Assembly: GCA_023231425.1 (NCBI GenBank)
Contig: JALNVI010000024.1
Span: 1-35,342, forward strand
Length of the DNA: 35,342 nucleotides
Origin: Desulforhopalus sp.
Lineage (GTDB): Bacteria; Desulfobacterota; Desulfobulbia; Desulfobulbales; Desulfocapsaceae
Direction of reading: 5' to 3'
A model generated the notes under the pieces. That model was not told the DNA's origin. It was given only the letters and a program-made list of their open reading frames with translations, and made no database searches. Shown here in pieces: positions 25,480 to 33,348 of the stretch. Each line of letters begins with the position of its first letter. The first letter of the stretch is position 1. Made by a program: the position numbers and the translations under genes.

Positions 25480-25508
25480 TTGACTAAGAACCAGTAAACG
25501 ATTACAAT
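25480..25508 (+). promoter_or_regulatory. Promoter of the LacI-family gene
   Basis: TTGACT (25480-25485) and TACAAT (25503-25508) are 17 bases apart. The -10 box overlaps the operator in the same way as at the PTS promoter, suggesting autoregulation. Confidence 0.75.
25492..25507. promoter_or_regulatory. LacI-type operator before the regulator gene
   Basis: CAGTAAACGATTACAA matches the PTS-side operator at 14 of 16 positions; only the two outermost left bases differ. It lies in the promoter spacer and -10 box of the LacI-family gene. Confidence 0.72.
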
Positions 25509-25554
25509 GCAGCATCATGCTTTAATATTCACCTAATGAAAAAGAGTGTATTAA

Positions 25555-26541
25555 ATGGTTAAAATAAAAGATATTGCCGACGCCGCAGGGGTCTCAACAG
25601 CAACAGTTTCGCGGGTCCTGGCAAACAAACCCCACGTTCGCACTGAAGTAAAAGAACGTGTAATGCAGGTAGTGCAAAAGATGAATTATCGGAGAAATAG
25701 AGTTGCTCAAAATCTTCGTTCAAACACATCAAAGATTATTGCCTTAATTGTTTCCGATATAGAAAATCCTTTTTTTCAGCGTGTCAGTAGAGCTGTCGAT
25801 GATACAGCATTTGAGCATGGCTACAGCGTCATGCTGTGTAACACGGGGGAGGATTCCACCAAAGAAGAGGCGTCCTTAAATCTTCTTCGGGATGAGAATG
25901 TCGCCGGTGTCATTTTGTCTCCGACACAACAGGCTCTCGACAATTTTAGAAACGATATCGATTTTCACATGCCGGTGGTAATAATTGACCGACATGTGGA
26001 TAATCTGGACATTGATAATGTCATCATTGATAACGTACAGGCCGCACGAATCCTTACAAGCCATTTAATTGAACATGGTTATCAGCGAATAGGCGGCATA
26101 TTCGGCAGGGGCAGCACGACCGGTCGTGAAAGGCACGAAGGTTTTATGCAGGCATTAAAAGATCATAATATTAAGCCTGCAACAGATCTTATAAAGTTCA
26201 CTGATCCAAAAGAAGAAGACGGATACAGCATGACGATGAAGCTGCTGCAAAACCCGAATCGACCCGAGGGAATTTTAACAAGCAACAGCCTGTTAGCCGC
26301 AGGGGCTCTGCTGGCAATTCGTGAAAGTAAACTGGTAATCCCAGATGATATCGCCATGGTAAGCTTCGATAATCCAACCTGGGCAAAACTGGTTGACCCG
26401 GCGCTTACTGTCCTTGAACAACCGACCTATGAGATAGGCCGGACTGCCGCAGAACTTCTCATCAAAAGAATTCAGGATCCGACGCGTTCAAACCGTCAGG
26501 TTGTTCTCAAAACAAAGTTAATTATTCGGCAATCCTGTTGA
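25555..26541 (+). CDS. LacI/GalR-family transcriptional regulator
   Basis: The 328-residue protein has an N-terminal helix-turn-helix (IKDIADAAGVSTATVSRVLA at 4-23) and hinge helix (NRVAQNLRSNTS near 49-60). A periplasmic-binding-like sensor domain follows (IALIVSDIENPFFQRVSRAV onward), ending with VSFDNPTWAKLVDPALTVLEQP and a typical C-terminus. It is divergent from the PTS operon. Two matching palindromes sit in the PTS promoter and in its own promoter, so repression of the operon and autoregulation are strongly suggested. The inducer is probably a phosphorylated sugar or polyol intermediate; the sequence does not say which. Confidence 0.95.
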   Translation: MVKIKDIADAAGVSTATVSRVLANKPHVRTEVKERVMQVVQKMNYRRNRVAQNLRSNTSKIIALIVSDIENPFFQRVSRAVDDTAFEHGYSVMLCNTGEDSTKEEASLNLLRDENVAGVILSPTQQALDNFRNDIDFHMPVVIIDRHVDNLDIDNVIIDNVQAARILTSHLIEHGYQRIGGIFGRGSTTGRERHEGFMQALKDHNIKPATDLIKFTDPKEEDGYSMTMKLLQNPNRPEGILTSNSLLAAGALLAIRESKLVIPDDIAMVSFDNPTWAKLVDPALTVLEQPTYEIGRTAAELLIKRIQDPTRSNRQVVLKTKLIIRQSC

Positions 26542-26607
26542 TTCCATGACAAACAGATTCATTCAGTCAAGAGTAATCCAGAAATTATTTATGGACACCT
26601 TATATCA

Positions 26608-26655
26608 ATGCCGGCAGCCAGATCGATGGCCTTGATTTTATTGCCGGTATTTTTT
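26608..26655 (+). terminator. Probable intrinsic terminator after the LacI-family gene
   Basis: ATGCCGGCA (26608-26616) pairs with TGCCGGTAT (26642-26650) with one G-U. An inner GCC/GGC pair follows, and then six T's. The loop is long (25 bases), which lowers confidence. Confidence 0.5.
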
Positions 26656-26756
26656 CTGTAAAGAAACTGGTTTCATTCGCCCTGCTCGGGATCTTTCCAC
26701 TCCCTGCCCGTAAACTGCTGACCATTTAACAAAAGACCAGACAAAGAAAGGACTCT

Positions 26757-27905
26757 ATGCAGCAATCCGAAGCCTTACAAAACGGAGGGAAGAGGGGAAG
26801 TGATCTGGAAAAGACTGCGTCAAAAATTTCCACAGGTTGCAACGAATGTGGAGTCTGTGTCCGTTCATGTGCTTTTTTGCAAGTCTATGGAACACCAAAA
26901 CATATTGCAGATCAGCTTTTAACCGGCGACGGAATAGGCCGGCTGACAGCTTTTGAGTGCAGTCTGTGTAATTTATGCGGGGCGATTTGTCCTGAACATC
27001 TCTCACCAGTAGAGATGTTTTTAGATATGCGGAGGGATGCGCAACAAGCCGGGGAAGTTGACAAGAAAAAACATGCCACCCTCCTGAACTATGAAAAGAG
27101 AGGGAATTCACCACTTTTTTCCTGGTATGGACTGCCGGAGCGATGTGACACTGTCTTCTTTCCAGGGTGCGCCTTCACTGGAACCCGCCCCAAAACAGCC
27201 TGGGCTCTCATTGTCTATCTCCGGAAACAGATCCCCGATATTGGTGTCGTGCTCGATTGCTGTCATAAACCGTCACATGATCAAGGCCAACAAGAATATT
27301 TTCTAAAAAAATTCGGCGAAGTGAATCGGCACCTCCAGGATCATGGCGTCCACAGGGTGGTGGTTGCCTGTCCCAACTGTTTCAAGGTCTTCAAAAAATA
27401 TGGCGAGGGACTCGAAATTATTTCGGTCTACGAGTTGATCGTAGAATACGGATTGCCATCTACCCCAGAGGTCGAAGAACAATGCATGATCCATGACCCC
27501 TGTCCTCTGCGTAACGAAGCTCAGATCCAGAGCGCAATTCGCAACTTGACCACTGCAAAGGGGGTCACATTTGATGAAATGCAGAAAAAGCCCTCCAGGA
27601 CACTGTGTTGTGGTGAAGGCGGAGGGGTTGGTTTCGTACGGCCCGAATTCGCAAAAAGATGGGGGAAACTTCGGGCCGACCAGTCAGCAGAAAAAAATAT
27701 CGTGACGTATTGTGCAGGCTGCGCCAATTTTTTTTCACGCTACACAACTGTCTGGCATGTGCTTGATTTGGTTTTTTTCCCCGTTGAAGTAACCAGGGGC
27801 CAGCTCAAGGGAGTAAGGGCACCGTTTACGTATTTGCACCGGCTTATTTATAAAAAGAAACTCCGCCATCTTCTGAATGTTGAAGATGCTCGGCGCACGC
27901 CTTGA
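26757..27905 (+). CDS. Fe-S protein with two [4Fe-4S] motifs and two CCG domains (GlpC/HdrD-like)
   Basis: The 382-residue cytosolic protein has two ferredoxin-type cluster motifs (CNECGVCVRSC at about 28-38 and CSLCNLCGAICP at about 69-80). Two CCG-type cysteine domains follow: VLDCCHKPSHD with ACPNCFK, then HDPCPLR with LCCGEGGG and CAGCANFF. This layout is shared by GlpC, HdrD-like and LdhE-like electron-transfer subunits that link a dehydrogenase or membrane quinone pool to a thiol/disulfide partner. No flavoprotein or cytochrome partner is adjacent, so the electron donor and acceptor are unknown. It is followed by repeat debris, not by a partner gene. Confidence 0.88.
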   Translation: MQQSEALQNGGKRGSDLEKTASKISTGCNECGVCVRSCAFLQVYGTPKHIADQLLTGDGIGRLTAFECSLCNLCGAICPEHLSPVEMFLDMRRDAQQAGEVDKKKHATLLNYEKRGNSPLFSWYGLPERCDTVFFPGCAFTGTRPKTAWALIVYLRKQIPDIGVVLDCCHKPSHDQGQQEYFLKKFGEVNRHLQDHGVHRVVVACPNCFKVFKKYGEGLEIISVYELIVEYGLPSTPEVEEQCMIHDPCPLRNEAQIQSAIRNLTTAKGVTFDEMQKKPSRTLCCGEGGGVGFVRPEFAKRWGKLRADQSAEKNIVTYCAGCANFFSRYTTVWHVLDLVFFPVEVTRGQLKGVRAPFTYLHRLIYKKKLRHLLNVEDARRTP

Positions 27906-27959
27906 AGAAAATACACTGAACCCAGTAATGGTTGCTTAATAAAAACCGACAATTTCACT

Positions 27960-28025
27960 GAGGGGAACATTGAATAACCAGTATTTCATCTCTCTTCTTT
28001 TGTCCCTCCGAATATGAATGCTGGT
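27960..28025. repeat. GGTACC-ended element, degenerate remnant
   Basis: The left-end-like GAGGGGAACATTGAATAACC and the right-side-like CTCCGAATATGAATG are joined with most of the interior missing. Confidence 0.4.
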
Positions 28026-28135
28026 ATTAGCTGACGGTAAACGATATGTAATTCAGTGAGAATTACACATTGTTAATCACTTGAATTCGTTATGCCGTTC
28101 TCTCAATATCCATGTTCAAAATCGGTAATGTTATT

Positions 28136-28402
28136 TCAGGTCTGGCTGTCTTCTGCTACTTCGTTGAGATCAGCCAGAAGGTCTGAAAGTTCGAGACCAT
28201 ATTTTTCCGCTGCAACCTCAAGGGGCTCAAAGAGAGCATTACAGCAAATACATTCACCAGCTTTATCATCCCATTTTTTGAAGACCGCTTCAGTAGCGCT
28301 AAACGTGGCTACAATATCAAGAACTGTCATATTGGGCTGGATACGATTTTGTTTCTTTAGATTCATGGGTAATACCTCACCTGAGAATGTCGCTGGATTC
28401 AA
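28136..28402 (-). CDS. DUF1858-like small redox-disulfide protein
   Basis: The 88-residue protein resembles DUF1858 / hybrid-cluster-protein-associated domains: NMTVLDIVATFSATEAVFKKW, then a CICCNALFEP cysteine cluster (CxCC, replacing the usual CxxC), then PLEVAAEKYGLELSDLLADL. These domains are thought to act in redox or metal handling, often near NO/hydroxylamine stress genes. It is a short cytosolic protein with no signal peptide. Its neighbours are a 54-residue membrane protein and the antiporter, all on the minus strand but separated by 150-base gaps with repeat debris, so operon membership is uncertain. Confidence 0.75.
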   Translation of the reverse strand: MNPATFSGEVLPMNLKKQNRIQPNMTVLDIVATFSATEAVFKKWDDKAGECICCNALFEPLEVAAEKYGLELSDLLADLNEVAEDSQT

Positions 28403-28437
28403 GGAACCTTGAATAATTGCTCATTTTTTCGTTGCAG
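28392..28437. repeat. GGTACC-ended element ends fused around TTCAAGGAACCTTGAA
   Basis: A right end (GCTGGATTCAAGG) runs straight into a left end (AAGGAACCTTGAATAA), sharing the central six bases. The left-like sequence continues to TTTTTTCGTTGCAG, matching the element at 31281. It overlaps the start of the DUF1858-like gene. Beyond it, 28438-28551 shows nothing else I can identify. Confidence 0.5.
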
Positions 28438-28551
28438 CCCCGGCGCATCCGAAGGTGCATCGCCAAAGGTGTTAAACGCCTGATTATAAATTGTTTTTAA
28501 GCTGTGTCTTTCTTTTGTTTTCAACTCTCACGGGAACTCAGGTCTAAGGAG

Positions 28552-28716
28552 TCAATAATCAAGAAACTTACGATTAATTAAAACACCCAAAATGACGCCA
28601 AGCAGGCTGCCGACAAAACTGATCCAGTATGCTGTCATGATCCCCCAGGAAGCTCCCGCTTCCCACCCCAGCCAACTGCAAAGACTTATACTTATAAAGA
28701 GACAAATTTTTTTCAT
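28552..28716 (-). CDS. Small membrane protein, 54 residues
   Basis: The minus-strand frame from ATG (28714-28716) to TGA (28552-28554) encodes two hydrophobic segments: residues 4-19 (ICLFISISLCSWLGWE) and about 25-47. These include a GIMTAYWISFVGSLLG segment with the Tyr, Ser and Gly-rich pattern often seen in conserved two-helix membrane proteins. It ends VLINRKFLDY. No strong ribosome-binding site is visible. It lies between the antiporter and the DUF1858-like gene, same strand. The conserved look of the second helix suggests a real gene; the function is unknown. Confidence 0.65.
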   Translation of the reverse strand: MKKICLFISISLCSWLGWEAGASWGIMTAYWISFVGSLLGVILGVLINRKFLDY

Positions 28717-28856
28717 ATCTGATCAGAGCAATAATTTTGAAGAGTGCTGGATTTCGATAAAATATCCATTTATTTTTTACCACTTCACTTTGAGCAAACT
28801 GCTTTACCTATAAAGCCTGACTTTACAACATCCTGCAAAGATGTTGATGCAAGAAA

Positions 28857-31016
28857 TTAATTATTAAAGAAACCCACAGACTTTTCTCTGCCCTCCTCTC
28901 TCTTCTCCGGAGAAGGGATGTAAACAGAAAAGACTGAACATCGGCAATTCTGAATCACGGAATTAGCCAGGGAACCGGAAAAAAAACGTCTGACACCTGT
29001 TTTTCTTGCCGCTTTAATTATGATCAGGTCATAATGAGTCGATTTTTTGAGGATCTTTTCCAGGCGCGAATCAGCGGCAATCACAATCTGTTCACCCGTA
29101 AGATCAAAAAGAATCTTTTGTCTCCATTGCTGTAATTTCTTTTCGGCATCCAGCAACTCCTGCCGGGTACTATCCGCGTACATAAGATGCATGAAAGTGA
29201 AGTTTGATTTGTCTGTCGTTGCCATGGTTTGTAATACCGGCAGCATCTCATCGAGATCATCCAGGTCAAGAAAGGGAACCAGAATACGATCAAAAGAGAG
29301 TGTGCCTGCAAACCGAATCGCCACCACCGGACAGGACACTTTATCGGTAATTGTTGTGAAGACCTTCTTCATGGCAAGAGGCTTCGAACTGTCATGATAC
29401 CCAAGGACCAGAAGTCTGGTCTGATTTTTATTCACCGCTTCGAGCAGTCCCTGTTCCGGCCTGCTGAAAATGAGTTCTTTCTGCAAGGGATATCCCAGAT
29501 TTTCAATTTCGCCCTGCTCTGGGGAAAACAACTCTGCAATTTCTTTTTCGCTCAGGCGGTTTTTCAGCTTCGGAGCAAGAACCCGGACCGATTTTGGCAC
29601 GGCCTGGTAATGGTCAGCAAAAAGAGTCGACACCCTCGCAAGGCCTCGGACTGCAGTGAAATTTGCGGCACCAAAAAGAATCACCCCCTGGGGAGTCTCC
29701 ACCGGATGGAGTGGCGCACCTTTCCAGGGGGCAGGAATGCAGCAGTCTTGCGAACGTATGAAGAAATTTTTCAGCAGGGATTTTCCGTGCGACTGGTGGT
29801 GTGTTTGGGTGAATCCCGTTTCTCCGGCCTGCTCAAGAGAAAAGCGTACCAGGGACGGGCCAATAAGCTCTGAAACCATTACCCCTGCAAAAACCACTGG
29901 CGTAATGATTTCGCCCCAGCCACTGAGCTGGGGATCACTGGTAACAATAAAGACCAGGCCGATGGCAGCCCCAGCCTGGGGAAGAAGAGCAAGCCCCATA
30001 TAATTTCGCACTGCACCTGATGCCCCGGACAACGTCCCCCCCAGAAAAGAGCCACAATATTTCCCAGCAATACGGGCAAGAAAATAGGCGAGGCCAACCC
30101 ATCCGGCCAGCCAGAGAGCCTCCAGATTGAGGTGCACACCGGCCAGGGTAAAAAAAAGAACATAAACAGGCGGCTCGAAATTGTTCATTACTCTGAACAG
30201 GCGAACGTCCCTTTTGGCCCGATTGATAATGACAAAACCTGCCATCATCCCGGCAAGAAGCGGCGAGAGATGCAGTTCCCTGGTTATTTCTCCACAAAGC
30301 AGCAAAAGGCCAAGGCCAGCTGTTAACATTTCCCCCTTTCGCTGAAGTTTATCCATTACCAGATCAAGCAAAAATCCGGTGGCAACGCCTATTATAAGAG
30401 AAAAGAATATTTCGGAAACTGCCCCCATAATGCCAACAACAGGGGTAACAGCGCTGTTACCGATCAGTTGGTGACCAATGGAAACAGTAATACCAAAAAA
30501 CATGATACAGATACCGTCATCGATAGCAATGACCGCCATCAACGTTGAGGTAAACGGTCCCCTGGCTTTCAACTCACGCACAACAAGCAGAAGGGCCGCC
30601 GGTGCAGTTGCGACAGCGATCGTACCGAGCAGCATTGCCAGAATAAAATTATCACGCGGGCTGGTTGCGGGAGATACCTGTTGAGCAACAACCCAGGTTG
30701 CAACCAGGACAAACAGGCAGGTGGCGAAAGCCTGAACAAAGCTGATATACACCACATCTTTGGCAATTTTTTGCAGTCGGCGCAGCTCTATATGTTCGCC
30801 AATACCGAAAGCAAGCATCATCAGGGCAATCTGGGTAAAATGATCCAATTGGTGCCCGACACTTTCAGGAGTAAGAATCCCCAGCCCGGACGGACCAAGG
30901 ACAAGACCTGCCAGGATATAACCCGTCACCGAAGGGAGACGAAAGAGCTGCACGCTTTTCGCAAAAAACAGGCCGGTTGAAAGCAAAACAGCTATGCCAA
31001 AGGTTATATTGAGCAT
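28857..31016 (-). CDS. CPA2-family cation:proton antiporter with C-terminal UspA-like region
   Basis: The 719-residue inner-membrane protein has about 12-13 hydrophobic helices (residues 1-400) of the KefB/Na+:H+ exchanger fold, including LPSVTGYILAGLVLGPSGLG near the start and the family ion-binding motif AIDDG near residue 165. The cytosolic part (about 430-700) looks like one or two universal-stress-protein-type nucleotide-binding modules: DRILVPFLDLDDLDEMLPVL, and an end with YDLIIIKAARKTG and SGSLANSVIQNCRCSVFSV, which matches the UspA G-S-V-A motif region. K+/H+ or Na+/H+ exchange controlled by nucleotide or stress binding is likely. It is transcribed alone or with the small genes downstream. 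Confidence 0.9.
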   Translation of the reverse strand: MLNITFGIAVLLSTGLFFAKSVQLFRLPSVTGYILAGLVLGPSGLGILTPESVGHQLDHFTQIALMMLAFGIGEHIELRRLQKIAKDVVYISFVQAFATCLFVLVATWVVAQQVSPATSPRDNFILAMLLGTIAVATAPAALLLVVRELKARGPFTSTLMAVIAIDDGICIMFFGITVSIGHQLIGNSAVTPVVGIMGAVSEIFFSLIIGVATGFLLDLVMDKLQRKGEMLTAGLGLLLLCGEITRELHLSPLLAGMMAGFVIINRAKRDVRLFRVMNNFEPPVYVLFFTLAGVHLNLEALWLAGWVGLAYFLARIAGKYCGSFLGGTLSGASGAVRNYMGLALLPQAGAAIGLVFIVTSDPQLSGWGEIITPVVFAGVMVSELIGPSLVRFSLEQAGETGFTQTHHQSHGKSLLKNFFIRSQDCCIPAPWKGAPLHPVETPQGVILFGAANFTAVRGLARVSTLFADHYQAVPKSVRVLAPKLKNRLSEKEIAELFSPEQGEIENLGYPLQKELIFSRPEQGLLEAVNKNQTRLLVLGYHDSSKPLAMKKVFTTITDKVSCPVVAIRFAGTLSFDRILVPFLDLDDLDEMLPVLQTMATTDKSNFTFMHLMYADSTRQELLDAEKKLQQWRQKILFDLTGEQIVIAADSRLEKILKKSTHYDLIIIKAARKTGVRRFFSGSLANSVIQNCRCSVFSVYIPSPEKREEGREKSVGFFNN

Positions 31017-31280
31017 GGGTCATCTTGCCTGAAAGTACAAATCCGCTATGGGATTTAGAATATTGTTTACAGGGAGTCTCCAGGTACCACTTTTTTCTCT
31101 GTAAAAAACAGCATACTCTTCTCTTTGCGTATGGTGCGAAAAATATCCACTTCAGCTCAAATGTATTTTTAAAAAGGTTACAAAAATTTTCATGAAAAAA
31201 CCACAAGCCCAAAGATTTTTTCTGAAGCTTGCAAAAGCCCCTGTGTAACGAATCAAGACCGCCTCCAGGGCTTCCGTATA

Positions 31281-31460
31281 AGGTACCTTGCATAACCTGT
31301 CTTTCGCCCATTTTCTTCGTTACAGTAAAAAATTTATCCTCCGACAAAGCGAGGAACGAGACGTCGAGGTAAACGCCAGACTCCGATATCAGTCATGGCT
31401 CTGATAAATTTTCTCCTGCGCCTCGAATATGAACGAAATACAAGCTGTTTCAAGGTACCC
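31281..31460. repeat. GGTACC-ended intergenic element, near-complete copy
   Basis: About 180 bases, starting AGGTACCTTGCATAACCTG and ending CTGTTTCAAGGTACCC. The ends are inverted repeats (GGTACCTTG on both strands, imperfect further in). The core contains CGACAAAGCGAGGAACGAGA and GCCTCGAATATGAACG. The first ~110 bases are almost identical to the copy at 31630. No transposase lies within it, so it is MITE-like. It sits in the 827-base gap 31017-31843, which has no intact gene. Confidence 0.85.
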
Positions 31461-31570
31461 ATACGTGAATTTCTCCATCCCTGCTGTTCATCGACAAATA
31501 CAACCCAAAGAGAATCTTTATGCACATTAAGACCGACAAATATGGTATCCTTTTTCGTAATTTGTCTTCA
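31461..31570 (-). pseudogene. IS110-type transposase N-terminal relic
   Basis: The minus-strand frame gives TKKDTIFVGLNVHKDSLWVV followed by FVDEQQGWRN. This matches the start of IS110-family DEDD transposases (xVGIDVHKDS). It then runs straight into the GGTACC end of the neighbouring element, so the rest of the gene is gone. A stop lies just upstream in frame, with no usable start. Confidence 0.6.
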
Positions 31571-31629
31571 TGATTATGGCTCTGTGCCGCATCCTCTTTT
31601 ACGGGTACCTTCTTTCCAAATAAACTAAA

Positions 31630-31810
31630 GGGTACCTTGCATAACCTGTCTTTCGCCCATCTTCTTCGTTACAGTAAAAAATTTATCCTCCGACAAAGCG
31701 AGGAACGAGACGTCGAGATAAGCGCCAGACTCCGATATCAAGTATATGCCTCCAGTAAATTTTCTCCTGTGCCTCAATATGAACGCAATACAAGCTGTTG
31801 CAAGATCCCC
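31630..31810. repeat. GGTACC-ended intergenic element, near-complete copy
   Basis: About 181 bases, starting GGGTACCTTGCATAACCTGT. The decayed right end is CTGTTGCAAGATCCCC. It is in direct orientation to the copy at 31281, with 169 bases between them containing the IS110 relic. It ends about 35 bases before the trmFO start and may contribute to that gene's leader. Confidence 0.83.
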
Positions 31811-31843
31811 TAAACCTTCCACAAGGACTTCAAGTAAATTAAT

Positions 31844-33148
31844 ATGACCCAAATCACCATTATCGGCGGCGGCCTCGCCGGTTGCGAAGCTGCCTTCCAG
31901 ATTCTCAAACGCGGCGGCAGTGTCCGCCTGATTGACATGAAACCGGGGCGAAAGAGCCCGGCCCACGAGAGTGACGGACTGGCCGAACTGGTCTGCTCCA
32001 ACTCTCTGCGCTCCGACGATCCGACCTCCGCCGTCGGCCTGCTGAAACGAGAAATGGCCGCACTGGACTCGCTCTTCATTGAGGCCGCACGGGCAACCGC
32101 CGTGCCTGCTGGTCGCGCTCTGGCAGTGAACCGCGATGACTTCTCGCAGTACATCACCGAGCGCATAAAAAATCATCCGCAGGTTGAGGTAATTGAGCAG
32201 GAGGTTCTGGAGATACCACCCGCAACCGACACCCCCGTCATCCTCGCCACCGGCCCGCTCACCTCAGAACCGCTGGCCGAATCCCTCGCCGCCTTCACCG
32301 GCCGCGACCGCCTCGCTTTCTATGACGCCATTGCCCCCATTGTCTATAAAGATTCACTTAACTTTGATATCATCTACAGCAAATCCCGCTGGGAAGACGG
32401 CCCTGGCGACTACCTCAACTGCCCGATGAACAAAGAGGAATATCTGCGTTTCATCACCGAGCTGGCCAACGCTGACTATGTCCCGCTGAAGGATTTTGAG
32501 AAGGCAAAGTATTTTGAAGGCTGCCTGCCGGTGGAGGTGATTCGCAGTCGGGGCGATGACACCCTCCGCTTCGGACCAATGAAGCCGGTGGGGCTGGATA
32601 AACCTGATGGCAGCAGTGCCTATGCCGTAGTGCAGCTGCGCAAGGAGACCAAAGAGGAGGCCACGTACAATATGGTCGGCTTTCAGACCAAGCTCACCTA
32701 TCCGGAGCAGAAACGCGTCTTCCGTCTGATTCCCGGGATGGAAAACGTCGAATTTGCCCGCCTTGGCTCGATCCACCGCAACACCTTCATTGTCGCCCCG
32801 GAACTCCTCCGCCCCACCCTGCAGTTTCAACAGCGTGCCGACCTGCTTCTTGCCGGGCAGCTCTCTGGCGTTGAGGGCTATGTGGAGTCGGCGGCAATGG
32901 GCCTGCTGGCTGGGATCAATGCCGCACGGCTGGCAGCAGGCATTACGCCGACGGTGCCACCGCAGCACACCGCCTTCGGTGCCCTCATTCACCATCTCAC
33001 CGAGAGTGAAGCAAAGCACTTTCAGCCCTCCAATGTAAACTTCGGACTCTTTCCCGACTGGGAGAAAAAAATCTATAAAAAATCCCGTGGTGAAGAGCGG
33101 GCAAGACTCTCGGCTGCAGCAATGGAAGAGTGGCTGGCAGCGATGTAA
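31844..33148 (+). CDS. trmFO: Methylenetetrahydrofolate-tRNA (uracil-54) methyltransferase TrmFO
   Basis: TrmFO uses methylenetetrahydrofolate and FAD to make 5-methyluridine at position 54 of tRNA. The 434-residue protein starts with the dinucleotide-binding ITIIGGGLAGCEAAFQI (4-20), followed by MKPGRKSPAHESDGLAELVC and CSNSLRSDD. Later motifs include YFEGCLPVEVIRSRG, FGPMKPVGL and AGQLSGVEGYVESAAMGLLAG. The C-terminus VNFGLFPDW is typical. All expected domains are present. The Shine-Dalgarno is weak (AAGGA 19 bases upstream). The repeat element ends directly before it, and an intrinsic terminator follows. Confidence 0.97.
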   Translation: MTQITIIGGGLAGCEAAFQILKRGGSVRLIDMKPGRKSPAHESDGLAELVCSNSLRSDDPTSAVGLLKREMAALDSLFIEAARATAVPAGRALAVNRDDFSQYITERIKNHPQVEVIEQEVLEIPPATDTPVILATGPLTSEPLAESLAAFTGRDRLAFYDAIAPIVYKDSLNFDIIYSKSRWEDGPGDYLNCPMNKEEYLRFITELANADYVPLKDFEKAKYFEGCLPVEVIRSRGDDTLRFGPMKPVGLDKPDGSSAYAVVQLRKETKEEATYNMVGFQTKLTYPEQKRVFRLIPGMENVEFARLGSIHRNTFIVAPELLRPTLQFQQRADLLLAGQLSGVEGYVESAAMGLLAGINAARLAAGITPTVPPQHTAFGALIHHLTESEAKHFQPSNVNFGLFPDWEKKIYKKSRGEERARLSAAAMEEWLAAM

Positions 33149-33169
33149 CTATTTGAAATCATTTATTAA

Positions 33170-33216
33170 AAATAAAAACGCTCCGAATCGACAAGATTCG
33201 GGGCGTTTTTATTTTT
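33170..33216. terminator. Strong, potentially bidirectional terminator after trmFO
   Basis: The stem AAAAACGC-CCGAATC / GATTCGG-GCGTTTTT has a GACAA loop and a single unpaired base on each arm. It is followed by TATTTTT and preceded by A's on the other strand. Confidence 0.9.
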
Positions 33217-33348
33217 AGGAAACATAGAGAAAAAACTGTTCTGCATTTCTTCCGTTGCGTTTATGATAGGAAGCTCCTTTCTGTCCCTTCAGGAGGAGAA
33301 TAGACAGAATGCAGCACCATTCCTCTCAACTTTATCTACAAAAACACC

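Noticed and set aside
25327..25518. 63-residue minus-strand frame ending RLVPRFVGG
   Set aside because: The same ending occurs at 31334-31525 because both are the repeat element read as protein. This is a repeat, not a gene family.
28046..28061. Third LacI-type operator (GGTAAACGATATGTAA)
   Set aside because: Only the left half matches; the right half is shifted and the palindrome is lost.
28574..28783. 69-residue minus-strand frame in the same place as the small membrane protein
   Set aside because: It is an out-of-frame shadow. The other frame gives a clear two-helix membrane protein.
31625..32176. 183-residue minus-strand frame covering the repeat element and trmFO start
   Set aside because: It is antisense to trmFO, and its C-terminal part is only the translated repeat element, which recurs as a frame in each copy.
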